Below, one piece after another: positions 24,655-33,031 of a stretch of 64,000 nucleotides of DNA (position 1 is the first letter of the stretch; each line of letters starts with the position of its first letter). The position numbers were made by a program, and so were the translations under genes. The stretch covers positions 1-64,000 of the forward strand of contig CATBCG010000032.1 in the NCBI GenBank assembly GCA_949502025.1, written 5' to 3'. This DNA comes from MGBC131033 sp910585655. Lineage in GTDB: Bacteria; Bacillota; Clostridia; Lachnospirales; Lachnospiraceae. The notes under the pieces are model-generated. The model was not told the origin of the DNA. It worked only from the letters and a program-made list of their open reading frames with translations, and did not search any database.

Positions 24655-27507
24655 TTGTTTGATATTGTATTAGACTATATCAAAAACATCATCAAATCCC
24701 GAATATTGCCGCTGCTGCTGGTATATGTGGTTTTATTTTCGACGCTCGTATACCGGATTTTTGAGCTGCAGATTATGGATCAGGAAGAGATTGTCGCAGA
24801 AAATGAAAAGGAATCCAAAAAGGAGCGGGAAATCAAAGCCACCAGAGGAAATATTTACGATTGCAATGGCGTTTTGCTGGCTTATAACGAGCTGTCTTAT
24901 ACCATTACTTTAGAGGATGTCGGCGCTTATGACAACAACGACGACCGAAATGCGATGCTGCATCGGCTGATTCAGATTATTGAGGAAAACGGAGGCAGTC
25001 TGGCAACCGAATTTTATATCCGGCAGAACAAAAAGGGTGAGCTGCAGTTTACGGTAAGCGATAATGCCGAGCTTCGTTTTAAGAAAAATGCCTATGCAAA
25101 GAAATCCGTGGAGGAGCTGACGGAGGAGGAGCGGAATGCGACCGCATCGGAAGTCTATGAACATCTGAGGCAGGGAACTTATATGTTTGGGATTTCCGAT
25201 GAATATTCTGTAGAAGATACGTTAAAAATTATGAATATCCGTTATGCGATGTTTATGAATACCTATGCCAAATACCTGCCGATTTCTATTTCCACGGATG
25301 TCGATGACCGGACGGTGGCGGCAATTAAGGAAAATTCTCCTGATCTGCCGGGAGTAGAGATTGTACCGGAAACCCATCGGGTGTATAACGACAGTGTTTA
25401 TTTTGCTCATATATTAGGCTATACAGGCATGATCAACGAGACTGAGTTAGAAAATGACGAAGCCGACTATTACAGTGTGACCGACCAGATTGGAAAGACC
25501 GGATTGGAGCGCGCTTTTGAAGAACAGCTTCGGGGCGTAAAGGGAGGAGAAGAGGTCTCCTTAAATTCTTCTTACCGGGTCGTGTCCGTCGAGAAGAAGT
25601 CTGACCCGGTGGCTGGGAGCGATTTGTATCTGACGATAGACAGCGAACTGCAAAAGGCAGGGTATCATATTTTAGAAAAAAACATTGCGGCGATTTTGCT
25701 TTCCCGAATCAAAAATTCTGCGACGGCGGGAAATACCAAAGATACGACGGCTTCGGACTTGAATATTCCGATCTACGATGTCTATTATGCGCTAATTAAC
25801 AATAACATCATTGATGTGACGCATTTTCAGTCTAAAAAAGCAACTGACTTAGAAAAGTCCGTCTATGCCCTTTATCAGAACAAAGAAGCTTCTATTTTAA
25901 AGGGGTTAAAGGGGCTTTTAAAGACCAACAGCACCGTGACGTTTTTGCAGGCTTCCACGGAAATGCAGGATTATTTGGTATATCTTTACGACTATATGCA
26001 AAAGGCAGATTTCTTAATGACTTCTGCGATTGACGAAACCGATTCGACTTATCTGCAGTATCAAAACAACGCGATTAGTTTAAGTCAGTTTTTACAGTAT
26101 GCCATTTCTATGAACTGGGTAAATCTGGATTTGTTGGACATTGGGGATTCTTATTACGATACCGAAGAACTTTATCAGCTTTTGTTAGATCGGGTTTTTT
26201 CTGAAATTGTAGACGACAGTGCTTTTCATAAAATGATTTACAGTACGTTGGTGTATTCGTATCAGCTTTCCGGGCGGGATATTTGTCTGCTGCTTTTCGA
26301 TCAGAAAATCATTAAGAAAAATAAAAAGGATCGGGCGGCGCTTGAAAACGGAACGCTTTCTGCGTATCAGTTTATCCGCAATAAAATTCAAAGCCTGGAA
26401 ATTACCCCGGCGCAGCTTGCGCTTGATCCATGCTCCGGTTCTCTGGTGGTAACGGATCCCGATACGGGAGTTGTAAGAGCGATGGTAACGTATCCAAGCT
26501 ATGACAATATGAAGTTAGCTAACCGTATTGATGCCGATTATTACAATATTTTGATGAATGATTTATCTTTGCCTATGATAAACCGTCCCATTCAGCAAAA
26601 GACCGCACCAGGTTCAACGTTTAAGCCGATTTCTGCCATTGCTGCTTTGGAGGAGGGTGTTGTAGGAGAATACGAAACCATTCACGATGATGTTACATTT
26701 GAAAAAGTAGGGACACCTGTTACCTGCTGGACGAAGCGTTCTCACGGAGATTTGGACACCCGCCATGCGATTGAGGTTTCCTGCAACTGTTATTTTTATG
26801 AAACTGCATACCGGCTTAGTCTGACCGGAGCGGGCAATTATAATTCCGGCAGGGGACTGACCAAGCTCAATCAATATGCTGCAATGTTCGGCTTTAAGGA
26901 GGGCGAAACTACGGGAATTGAACTGTACGAATATGAACCGGACATTTCCAATACGGACTCGATTCGTTCTTCCATCGGACAGGCAAGATATGCCTTTACT
27001 CCGACACAGATTGCCCGTTATATTTCAACAGTAGCAAACGGAGGCACCTGCCGGTATCTGACCTTAATCGATCGAATTGTAAGCATAGAAGGCGAGGAGG
27101 TAGAAAATACCATTTCAGTCGCCAAAACCGAAAAAGCACAAAAGGTTTCTCTGCAAAACAGTACTTGGGATGCAATTAAGGATGGAATGTACTTAGCGCT
27201 AAACGGAGAGGACAGCGCTTATCTGGATTTGTTTGAGGATTTAAAGGTAACGGTTGCCGGAAAAACCGGAACGGCTCAGATTGTAACACAGCGTGGTAAT
27301 CATGCCTTGTTTACCTCCTATGCCCCATATGACGATCCGGAAATTACGCTGACCGTTGTAATTCCTTATGCGTATACTTCCACCAACGCTACCAAAGCGG
27401 CTTCGGATTTCTACCACTATTATTATGGCTCGAGAGATTTGGAGGAAGTGATGGAAAGCAAGGTAGATGCCGATAACGCGTCGTACTCGACCAGAGTTAC
27501 AAATTAA
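24655..27507 (+). CDS. mrdA: class B penicillin-binding protein 2, enlarged
   Basis: Class B PBPs crosslink peptidoglycan through a transpeptidase domain and work with SEDS glycosyltransferases such as the RodA encoded nearby. It has one N-terminal membrane segment (about 17-36), a dimerisation domain (ATRGNIYD), and transpeptidase motifs STFK near 654, SCN near 708 and KTGT near 868. The 950-residue length exceeds the usual 600-720; the excess lies mainly between about 335 and 600, a region with no motif I recognise. The start is TTG, supported by GAGGAGG nine bases upstream. Confidence 0.92.
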   Translation: MFDIVLDYIKNIIKSRILPLLLVYVVLFSTLVYRIFELQIMDQEEIVAENEKESKKEREIKATRGNIYDCNGVLLAYNELSYTITLEDVGAYDNNDDRNAMLHRLIQIIEENGGSLATEFYIRQNKKGELQFTVSDNAELRFKKNAYAKKSVEELTEEERNATASEVYEHLRQGTYMFGISDEYSVEDTLKIMNIRYAMFMNTYAKYLPISISTDVDDRTVAAIKENSPDLPGVEIVPETHRVYNDSVYFAHILGYTGMINETELENDEADYYSVTDQIGKTGLERAFEEQLRGVKGGEEVSLNSSYRVVSVEKKSDPVAGSDLYLTIDSELQKAGYHILEKNIAAILLSRIKNSATAGNTKDTTASDLNIPIYDVYYALINNNIIDVTHFQSKKATDLEKSVYALYQNKEASILKGLKGLLKTNSTVTFLQASTEMQDYLVYLYDYMQKADFLMTSAIDETDSTYLQYQNNAISLSQFLQYAISMNWVNLDLLDIGDSYYDTEELYQLLLDRVFSEIVDDSAFHKMIYSTLVYSYQLSGRDICLLLFDQKIIKKNKKDRAALENGTLSAYQFIRNKIQSLEITPAQLALDPCSGSLVVTDPDTGVVRAMVTYPSYDNMKLANRIDADYYNILMNDLSLPMINRPIQQKTAPGSTFKPISAIAALEEGVVGEYETIHDDVTFEKVGTPVTCWTKRSHGDLDTRHAIEVSCNCYFYETAYRLSLTGAGNYNSGRGLTKLNQYAAMFGFKEGETTGIELYEYEPDISNTDSIRSSIGQARYAFTPTQIARYISTVANGGTCRYLTLIDRIVSIEGEEVENTISVAKTEKAQKVSLQNSTWDAIKDGMYLALNGEDSAYLDLFEDLKVTVAGKTGTAQIVTQRGNHALFTSYAPYDDPEITLTVVIPYAYTSTNATKAASDFYHYYYGSRDLEEVMESKVDADNASYSTRVTN

Positions 27508-27542
27508 ACGGAAATACGAATCAAAACAGGAAAGGAGCAGGA

Positions 27543-28220
27543 GTGACAGATATGAGTCAGTCAGCAGTTGTCATTAAAGCAAACCAGTTCGGCATTATAG
27601 TGGTCATGAGCCCGGAGCCGGAGTTTTCGGAATTGAAAAAGCTGGTGGCACAAAAGTTCCAGGAATCTGCCAAATTTCTCGGAGATGCTACGATTGCGAT
27701 GAGCTTTGAGGGAAGAACGTTTTCCGAAGAAGAGGAAAGAGAATTGTTAGATATCATTGCCCTTAATTCCAGCCTGCATGTAGTCTGTCTGGTCGATAAA
27801 GATCCGGTAAAGGAGGAACAGTTTCACAGAAAGCTTTCTGAAAAGCTGATGGAGCTGGATTCTCGAACCGGGCAGTTTTATAAAGGAAATCTTCGTTCCG
27901 GTCAGGTATTGGAATTTGAGACAAGCGTGGTGATTTTGGGCGACGTCAACCCGGGAGCCAAGGTGGTTTCCAAAGGAAATATCATTGTAATCGGGGCTTT
28001 AAAGGGAACGGCGGCGGCAGGGGCTTCCGGCAATGAAAATGCGTTTGTGCTGGCGTTGCAGATGAAGCCGATGCAGATTCGGATCGGCGATATCATTGCC
28101 AGAGCGCCTGATGAGCCGGATCAGGCAAAGAACTGGGAATCTCAGATTGCCTTTGTCGAGAATGGTAATATTTATATTGAAACGATTGACAAAAACGTAA
28201 TTGGAAACCTGAATTTCTAA
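27543..28220 (+). CDS. minC: septum site-determining protein MinC
   Basis: MinC blocks FtsZ assembly away from midcell when recruited by MinD. The 225-residue protein has the N-terminal FtsZ-interacting domain and the C-terminal beta-helix with VVILGDVNPGAKVVSKGNIIVIGALKG split across the typical turns. The start may be the GTG at 27543 (five bases after AAAGGAG) or the ATG three codons later. It stands before minD and minE. Confidence 0.93.
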   Translation: MTDMSQSAVVIKANQFGIIVVMSPEPEFSELKKLVAQKFQESAKFLGDATIAMSFEGRTFSEEEERELLDIIALNSSLHVVCLVDKDPVKEEQFHRKLSEKLMELDSRTGQFYKGNLRSGQVLEFETSVVILGDVNPGAKVVSKGNIIVIGALKGTAAAGASGNENAFVLALQMKPMQIRIGDIIARAPDEPDQAKNWESQIAFVENGNIYIETIDKNVIGNLNF

Positions 28221-28248
28221 ATTTTTTTGAGAAATCTGAAAAATGTAC

Positions 28249-28277
28249 TTGTATTTCGTTTCATATAATTATAATAT
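28249..28277 (+). promoter_or_regulatory. possible promoter of minDE-rodA
   Basis: TTGTAT at 28249-28254 and TAATAT at 28272-28277 are spaced by 17 bases in the AT-rich gap between minC and minD. TATAAT at 28270-28275 offers an overlapping alternative with a shorter spacer. The 103-base gap is unusual in an otherwise tight cluster, so an internal promoter is plausible. Confidence 0.45.
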
Positions 28278-28323
28278 ATAACTATAAAAAACCCAAGTAA
28301 ATGAAATAAATGGAGGAAGAAAC

Positions 28324-29115
28324 ATGGGTGAAGTAATTGTAGTAACATCTGGTAAGGGCGGTGTCGGCAAGACGACGACGACCGCTAACGTAGGAACCGG
28401 TCTTGCTAAGCTGGATAAAAAAGTCGTTTTGATTGACACGGATATCGGGCTGCGGAATTTGGATGTCGTAATGGGTCTGGAAAATCGTATCGTCTATAAC
28501 CTGGTAGATGTCATAGAGGGGAACTGCCGGATTAAGCAGGCTCTTATTAAGGACAAGCGTTATCCGAATCTCTATCTGCTGCCAAGCGCTCAAACCAGAG
28601 ACAAGGACGCTGTTACCCCGGAGCAGATGAAAATGCTGGCGGACGATCTGAAAGGAGAGTTTGACTACATATTGCTGGACTGCCCGGCTGGTATTGAGCA
28701 GGGTTTTAAAAATGCAATTGCCGGCGCTGACCGGGCGTTAGTGGTGACAACTCCTGAGGTAGCCGCTATCCGGGACGCCGATCGGATCATTGGGTTGCTG
28801 GAAGCAAACGAAATGAAGCGGACGCATTTGGTAGTCAACCGTCTTCGTATGGATATGGTAAAACGCGGCGATATGATGTCAAGCGATGATGTAGTGGAAA
28901 TTTTGGCAGTCGATTTGATCGGCGTAGTGCCGGATGATGAGCAAATCGTTATTTCTACAAACCAGGGAGAGCCGTTAGTAGGTTCCGACTGTATGGCAGG
29001 CAAGGCTTTTATGAATATCTGTCATCGGATTTTAGGAGAAGAGGTTCCTCTGCTGGATTTGGAAGGCAAAAGCGGATTGCTCCAGAGACTGAGCAGCCTG
29101 TTCAAGAAAAATTAA
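28324..29115 (+). CDS. minD: septum site-determining ATPase MinD
   Basis: MinD is a deviant-Walker ATPase that binds the membrane and recruits MinC. The 263-residue protein shows SGKGGVGKTTT at the N-terminus, LIDTDIGLRNLD, LLDCPAGIEQGF and a C-terminal amphipathic helix (LLQRLSSLFKKN) that acts as membrane anchor. It is followed by minE. Confidence 0.96.
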   Translation: MGEVIVVTSGKGGVGKTTTTANVGTGLAKLDKKVVLIDTDIGLRNLDVVMGLENRIVYNLVDVIEGNCRIKQALIKDKRYPNLYLLPSAQTRDKDAVTPEQMKMLADDLKGEFDYILLDCPAGIEQGFKNAIAGADRALVVTTPEVAAIRDADRIIGLLEANEMKRTHLVVNRLRMDMVKRGDMMSSDDVVEILAVDLIGVVPDDEQIVISTNQGEPLVGSDCMAGKAFMNICHRILGEEVPLLDLEGKSGLLQRLSSLFKKN

Positions 29116-29142
29116 CCGTCAATACGGGCAGGGGGTATCAAC

Positions 29143-29418
29143 ATGAATTTATCGGATTTTTTCCGGAAAAAATCTTCCGGAAACGTAGCGAAGGATCGTT
29201 TAAAGCTGGTTCTTGTTTCGGATCGCGCCAACTGCTCGCCGGAGATTATGGAGCAGATGAAAAACGATATTATCCAGGTTATTTCCAAATATGTCGAAAT
29301 TGATGTAGACGGACTGGATATCAAAATCACGCAAACCGAATCGGAAGGGAATAACGGGACAGTTCCTGCCCTTTATGCCAACATTCCGATCCGGGAAGTA
29401 AAGACGAAAAAACTTTGA
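29143..29418 (+). CDS. minE: cell division topological specificity factor MinE
   Basis: MinE stimulates the MinD ATPase and confines MinC activity. The 91-residue protein has the N-terminal MinD-interacting part with an amphipathic start (NLSDFFRKKSSG) and the region KNDIIQVISKYVEID followed by the topological specificity domain. The length fits the family. MinE coexists here with a DivIVA gene at 36.6 kb. Confidence 0.92.
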   Translation: MNLSDFFRKKSSGNVAKDRLKLVLVSDRANCSPEIMEQMKNDIIQVISKYVEIDVDGLDIKITQTESEGNNGTVPALYANIPIREVKTKKL

Positions 29419-29442
29419 TTTTGTAAGGATGAGGCGTAATAT

Positions 29443-30570
29443 ATGTTTAACTGGAAGCGGTATGACTGGAAGCGCTTTGATGGGGTGCTGCTCCTTGCAG
29501 TCCTGCTTTTGTGCAGCATTGGGGCTTTCTGTATTGAAAAGACAGACGGGGCGTCGATGTTCCGGCATCAGGTGGCGGGAATCCTCCTGGGGCTGGCAGT
29601 CGTGGTGTTCCTGGTTGTATTAGATTACCATTTTATCTGTAAATTTGTTATCCTGTATTATATGGTAGCGGTCGGAATGTTAGCTGCCGTACGTTTTACC
29701 GGGCTTGGCGTCAACCATGATACGATTGCGTATCGTTGGTTAAATGTTGGTATTACGGAAATACAGCCGTCCGAACTGGTAAAAATCATTATGATTCTTG
29801 TTATGGCTGCTTTTTTGACAAAGGTGCAGAAGAAGCTTGACAAATGGTATGTATTTTTGCTTTCCGGCGTTCTTATGGGGATTCCGACCCTGTTTATTAT
29901 GATGCAGCCGGATTTATCTTCGAGCCTCGTTATGATGTTTATCTATGTGGTTATGATGTTTATGGCAGGTCTTAGCATGAAGATCATTATACCAATCGTG
30001 GCAGCGGGGATCCCTTCTGCAATCGTGTTGTTTTGGTATATTCAGCAGCCCTTTCAAAAGCTGTTAAGTGTTACCCAAAGGAACCGGATAATCAGCTTTT
30101 TAAATCCGGATCAGCATGCCGGAACCGGAATGTATCAGCAAAATATGGCTAGGCAGTCCATTGCTTCCGGAGAGCTGTACGGTAAGCTTTTAATGAACGA
30201 TGCGTCAGATTATCGCCGCTACAGTACGTTGCCGGTCAATGAAAGCGATTTTATTTTTTCGGTGATCGGAGAAGAATTTGGCTTTTTGGGCGGATGCGTG
30301 GTAATTTTATTATTCGCTATCGTCATTTTACGTTGTATCCGAGCCGCCAGAAAGGCGGCAGACTACAACGGGCAGATGATCTGTTACGGGGTATCTGCGA
30401 TGCTGATGTTCCAGGTGTTTGCCAATATCGGTGTGGCGACTTCATTATTGCCGAACACCGGGCTTCCGCTTCCTTTTTTAAGCTTTGGTCTAAGTTCTTT
30501 GTTAAGCAGTATGATTGCAGTTGGATTAGTATTAAATGTGGGTTTACAAAAAACAAATTCAAGGGGGTGA
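29443..30570 (+). CDS. rodA: SEDS glycosyltransferase RodA
   Basis: SEDS proteins polymerise glycan strands from lipid II. The 375-residue protein has about ten membrane segments and the family motifs NHDTIAYRWLNVG, EIQPSELVKI and NTGLPLPFLSFGLSSLLSSM. The location after minE and near the class B PBP supports RodA rather than FtsW, although the two cannot be split by sequence alone. Confidence 0.9.
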   Translation: MFNWKRYDWKRFDGVLLLAVLLLCSIGAFCIEKTDGASMFRHQVAGILLGLAVVVFLVVLDYHFICKFVILYYMVAVGMLAAVRFTGLGVNHDTIAYRWLNVGITEIQPSELVKIIMILVMAAFLTKVQKKLDKWYVFLLSGVLMGIPTLFIMMQPDLSSSLVMMFIYVVMMFMAGLSMKIIIPIVAAGIPSAIVLFWYIQQPFQKLLSVTQRNRIISFLNPDQHAGTGMYQQNMARQSIASGELYGKLLMNDASDYRRYSTLPVNESDFIFSVIGEEFGFLGGCVVILLFAIVILRCIRAARKAADYNGQMICYGVSAMLMFQVFANIGVATSLLPNTGLPLPFLSFGLSSLLSSMIAVGLVLNVGLQKTNSRG

Positions 30571-30577
30571 GTGTGCA

Positions 30578-31003
30578 ATGACGATAGGTTTGATTGCACA
30601 TGATGCAAAAAAGAAATTGATGCAAAATTTCTGCATCGCATACCGGGGCATTTTAGTCAAACATGAGCTATATGCCACCGGGACAACGGGGAGACTGATT
30701 GAAGAAGTGACAAACCTAAACATCCACAAGCATCTGGCAGGGCATTTAGGAGGCGAACAGCAGCTAGGGGCTCAGATTGAACATAACGAATTGGATTTGG
30801 TGATCTTTTTGCGAGATCCTTATTTTCCGAAACGCCATGAGCCGGATGTCAACAACGTCGTAAAGCTATGTGACACCCACGATATTCCATTGGCGACTAA
30901 TTTAGCGACTGCCGAACTCCTGGTTCGTTCTTTAGACCGTGGGGATATGGACTGGAGAGAGTTATTTCGCAATACCCCGGCTATGGTTTCCGACCTACGA
31001 TAG
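30578..31003 (+). CDS. mgsA: methylglyoxal synthase
   Basis: MgsA converts dihydroxyacetone phosphate to methylglyoxal and phosphate, a bypass of lower glycolysis. The 141-residue protein begins MTIGLIAHDAKKKLM and shows GTTGRLIEEVT, ELDLVIFLRDP, HEPDVNNVVKLCD and PLATNLATAELLV, the pattern of active enzymes with the catalytic acidic residues. The ATG at 30578 is preceded by AAGGGGGTG, which overlaps the end of rodA. Its place among wall genes has no obvious functional reason. Confidence 0.93.
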   Translation: MTIGLIAHDAKKKLMQNFCIAYRGILVKHELYATGTTGRLIEEVTNLNIHKHLAGHLGGEQQLGAQIEHNELDLVIFLRDPYFPKRHEPDVNNVVKLCDTHDIPLATNLATAELLVRSLDRGDMDWRELFRNTPAMVSDLR

Positions 31004-31021
31004 CAAGTAAGGAGAGACTTC

Positions 31022-32026
31022 ATGAAACACTTGAGAAAAAAGCTAATAGGGTGCTGTATCGGGCTGTTTAGTATCTGCCTGCTGTCGGGCTGTGGTTCCT
31101 CGTCTCCGATGTTTTTTCCCTATGAATCGAACTTCACCCCGACACTTTACCAGCCGACCGGGACGGCTGCGCCAGATATCCTTCCTTTAATGGGCAACGA
31201 CCTTTGCGTGATTTCCGAAAAGGATACCGGAAGCCTTACCCTGTCCGAAGAGCTGGACGCCGGAGCTGTATTAGCTGTTCAAAACGACAATAATACGCTG
31301 CTCTATCAAGAGCATGTGTTTGAGCGCCTGTATCCAGCCAGCTTAACCAAACTGATGACAGCCTATACTGTCTATGCTTTAGAAGACAATCTGGAACGAG
31401 AATATACCATTCCGGCGGAAGCTACCGAGCTGCCGGACATTTATGCTAAAAAATGCGGATTGATGGCAGGAGACGTGATTACCATTCATGAACTTCTGTA
31501 TGCGGCTCTTATTCCTTCTGCCAACGACGCTGCCAAGGCACTGGCGATGGCGGTCTGCGGGACAGAAGAGGAATTTGTGGCGCAGATGAACGAACTTGCC
31601 AAAGAATTGGGCGCTACCCAAAGTCATTTTTCCAATTCCCATGGGCTTCATTCCGACGACCATTATACGACTTTATATGATATGTACTTGATTTTCCATG
31701 AGCTGTTAGAAAATGAGGATTTCCGTGCGATTGTTCAAAATAAACAATATGAGATGCACTATCAAAATTCTGCCGGCAGTGCTATGACCAAAACCGTGAC
31801 TTCCACCAATCAATATTTGACCGGAGGAGTTGCTACGCCGTCTTTTTTTTCCGTATTGGGAGGAAAGAGCGGAACGACCAATCAGGCGGGTTCCTGTCTG
31901 ATGGTATATTGCGAAGACCTGGAGAAAAACGGCTATATTCTTGCCGTTCTCAAAGCGGAGAATCCACAGGCGCTATATGAAGATTTAGGCGTTCTCTTTC
32001 AGGCTATCCTTCCGCCTGCGCCATAA
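31022..32026 (+). CDS. lipoprotein D-alanyl-D-alanine carboxypeptidase
   Basis: This 334-residue protein is a peptidase S11 type penicillin-binding enzyme that trims the terminal D-alanine of the stem peptide. The motifs are SLTK (in YPASLTKLMTAY, about 109), SAN (IPSANDAAKAL) and KSGT (GGKSGTTNQAG). The N-terminus has a lipobox, LLSGC with Cys24, so it is predicted to be anchored to the membrane as a lipoprotein, unlike DacA types with a C-terminal helix. It lies 18 bases after mgsA. Confidence 0.9.
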   Translation: MKHLRKKLIGCCIGLFSICLLSGCGSSSPMFFPYESNFTPTLYQPTGTAAPDILPLMGNDLCVISEKDTGSLTLSEELDAGAVLAVQNDNNTLLYQEHVFERLYPASLTKLMTAYTVYALEDNLEREYTIPAEATELPDIYAKKCGLMAGDVITIHELLYAALIPSANDAAKALAMAVCGTEEEFVAQMNELAKELGATQSHFSNSHGLHSDDHYTTLYDMYLIFHELLENEDFRAIVQNKQYEMHYQNSAGSAMTKTVTSTNQYLTGGVATPSFFSVLGGKSGTTNQAGSCLMVYCEDLEKNGYILAVLKAENPQALYEDLGVLFQAILPPAP

Positions 32027-32136
32027 ACGGTATGGTCTGTAATAGGCTATTTTGCGGCAATTATCAGCAAAAAAGGCAGAAAAATCAGTAAATAACCTGG
32101 ATGGCAATGGAAATAAAAACAAATGAAAGAAGTAGG

Positions 32137-32165
32137 TTGTTTTTTTTAACAAAATGAGCTATAAT
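32137..32165 (+). promoter_or_regulatory. promoter of the small P-loop gene
   Basis: TTGTTT at 32137-32142 and a consensus TATAAT at 32160-32165 are spaced by 17 bases. The ATG at 32226 follows after about 55 bases with AGGAGGAGG upstream. Confidence 0.65.
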
Positions 32166-32225
32166 AGATTTATAAAATTTTTAGAAACGATGTCGTGTAG
32201 GCGCACGCAGAAGGAGGAGGTCATT

Positions 32226-32645
32226 ATGGTACATATTATTGTAGGCGAAAAAGGTAAGGGTAAGACAAAAATCCTGCTTGACAAGGCGAACGGAGTGTTA
32301 GCGGAGTCCAAAGGAAGCGTGGTATACCTGGACAAGAGCAACAAGCATATGTATGAGCTGAACAACAAGATTCGTCTTATCAACGTAAAGGATTTCATGG
32401 TGGAAAATTCCAGCGAATTCCTTGGATTCTTGTGTGGGATTATCTCCCAGGATCACGATCTGGAGGTAGTATTTTTAGACAGCTTCCTCAAGGTTGCCTG
32501 CCTTACGCCGGAGATGATGGAACCGGTTGTTCAGAAGTTAAAAGTCATTTCTGAAGCCTTCCACGTTGATTTTATGTTAAGTGTTTCCATGAGTAAGGAC
32601 GAACTGCCGGAATCCCTGGCAGAATGTGTGATGGTTGCATTATAG
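32226..32645 (+). CDS. small P-loop protein of unknown function
   Basis: The 139-residue protein starts MVHIIVGEKGKGKTKILLDKA, a Walker A-like loop, and continues with SVVYLDKS and LEVVFLDSFLKVA, which could act as a Walker B strand. No other domain is recognised. Similar proteins have been annotated as PilT-like, but the length is far too short for a pilus retraction ATPase. The ATG at 32226 is preferred over upstream starts because of the strong AGGAGGAGG. It is monocistronic, ending at a hairpin. Confidence 0.75.
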   Translation: MVHIIVGEKGKGKTKILLDKANGVLAESKGSVVYLDKSNKHMYELNNKIRLINVKDFMVENSSEFLGFLCGIISQDHDLEVVFLDSFLKVACLTPEMMEPVVQKLKVISEAFHVDFMLSVSMSKDELPESLAECVMVAL

Positions 32646-32662
32646 TACCAAGTACCAAAGAG

Positions 32663-32694
32663 GCCGACAGGTGGAAGTGCTGCTACCTGTCGGC
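32663..32694 (+). terminator. terminator after the P-loop gene
   Basis: GCCGACAGGT at 32663-32672 pairs perfectly with ACCTGTCGGC at 32685-32694, followed by TTTCT. The repeat copy 2 lies immediately downstream. Confidence 0.8.
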
Positions 32695-32700
32695 TTTCTG

Positions 32701-32735
32701 GTGTGATAGGAAAGTTCTCTGAACCTCCCTATGTT
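32701..32735. repeat. palindromic intergenic repeat, copy 2
   Basis: ATAGGAAAGTTCTC at 32706-32719 is identical to copy 1, and the right arm GAACCTCCCTAT is a degenerate version of its right arm. It lies between the terminator at 32663-32694 and the 3' end of the DUF378 gene. Confidence 0.6.
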
Positions 32736-32937
32736 ACGCTTCGTTGTGACCGATCCGTCCAAAGTAAGTCAGGGCATACAGCCCGGCAATCCCGACCAGA
32801 CCATAGACAATTCTAGAGAGCAGGGACATATCTCCGAACAGCACTCGAACGAGGTCAAATCGGAAAAACCCAATCAGTCCCCAGTTGACGGCTCCTATTA
32901 CTACCAGAGCTAGAGCAATATAATCCAGTACCTTCAT
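32734..32937 (-). CDS. DUF378 (YuzA-like) membrane protein
   Basis: This 67-residue protein belongs to the DUF378 family of small membrane proteins of unknown role. It has two hydrophobic segments, about 5-24 (IALALVVIGAVNWGLIGFF) and 42-60 (SRIVYGLVGIAGLYALTYF), and the conserved GAVNWGL motif. TGGAGGG lies upstream of the start on the minus strand. It is a single gene, antisense to its neighbours. Confidence 0.88.
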   Translation of the reverse strand: MKVLDYIALALVVIGAVNWGLIGFFRFDLVRVLFGDMSLLSRIVYGLVGIAGLYALTYFGRIGHNEA

Positions 32938-33031
32938 ACATAACCCTCCAATCTGAAATAAGCTGTTTCCTGCTATCTGGTAGTATGGGCGGATTTTTTT
33001 AATTTATTCATAAAAAATAGGAGGAATTTGT

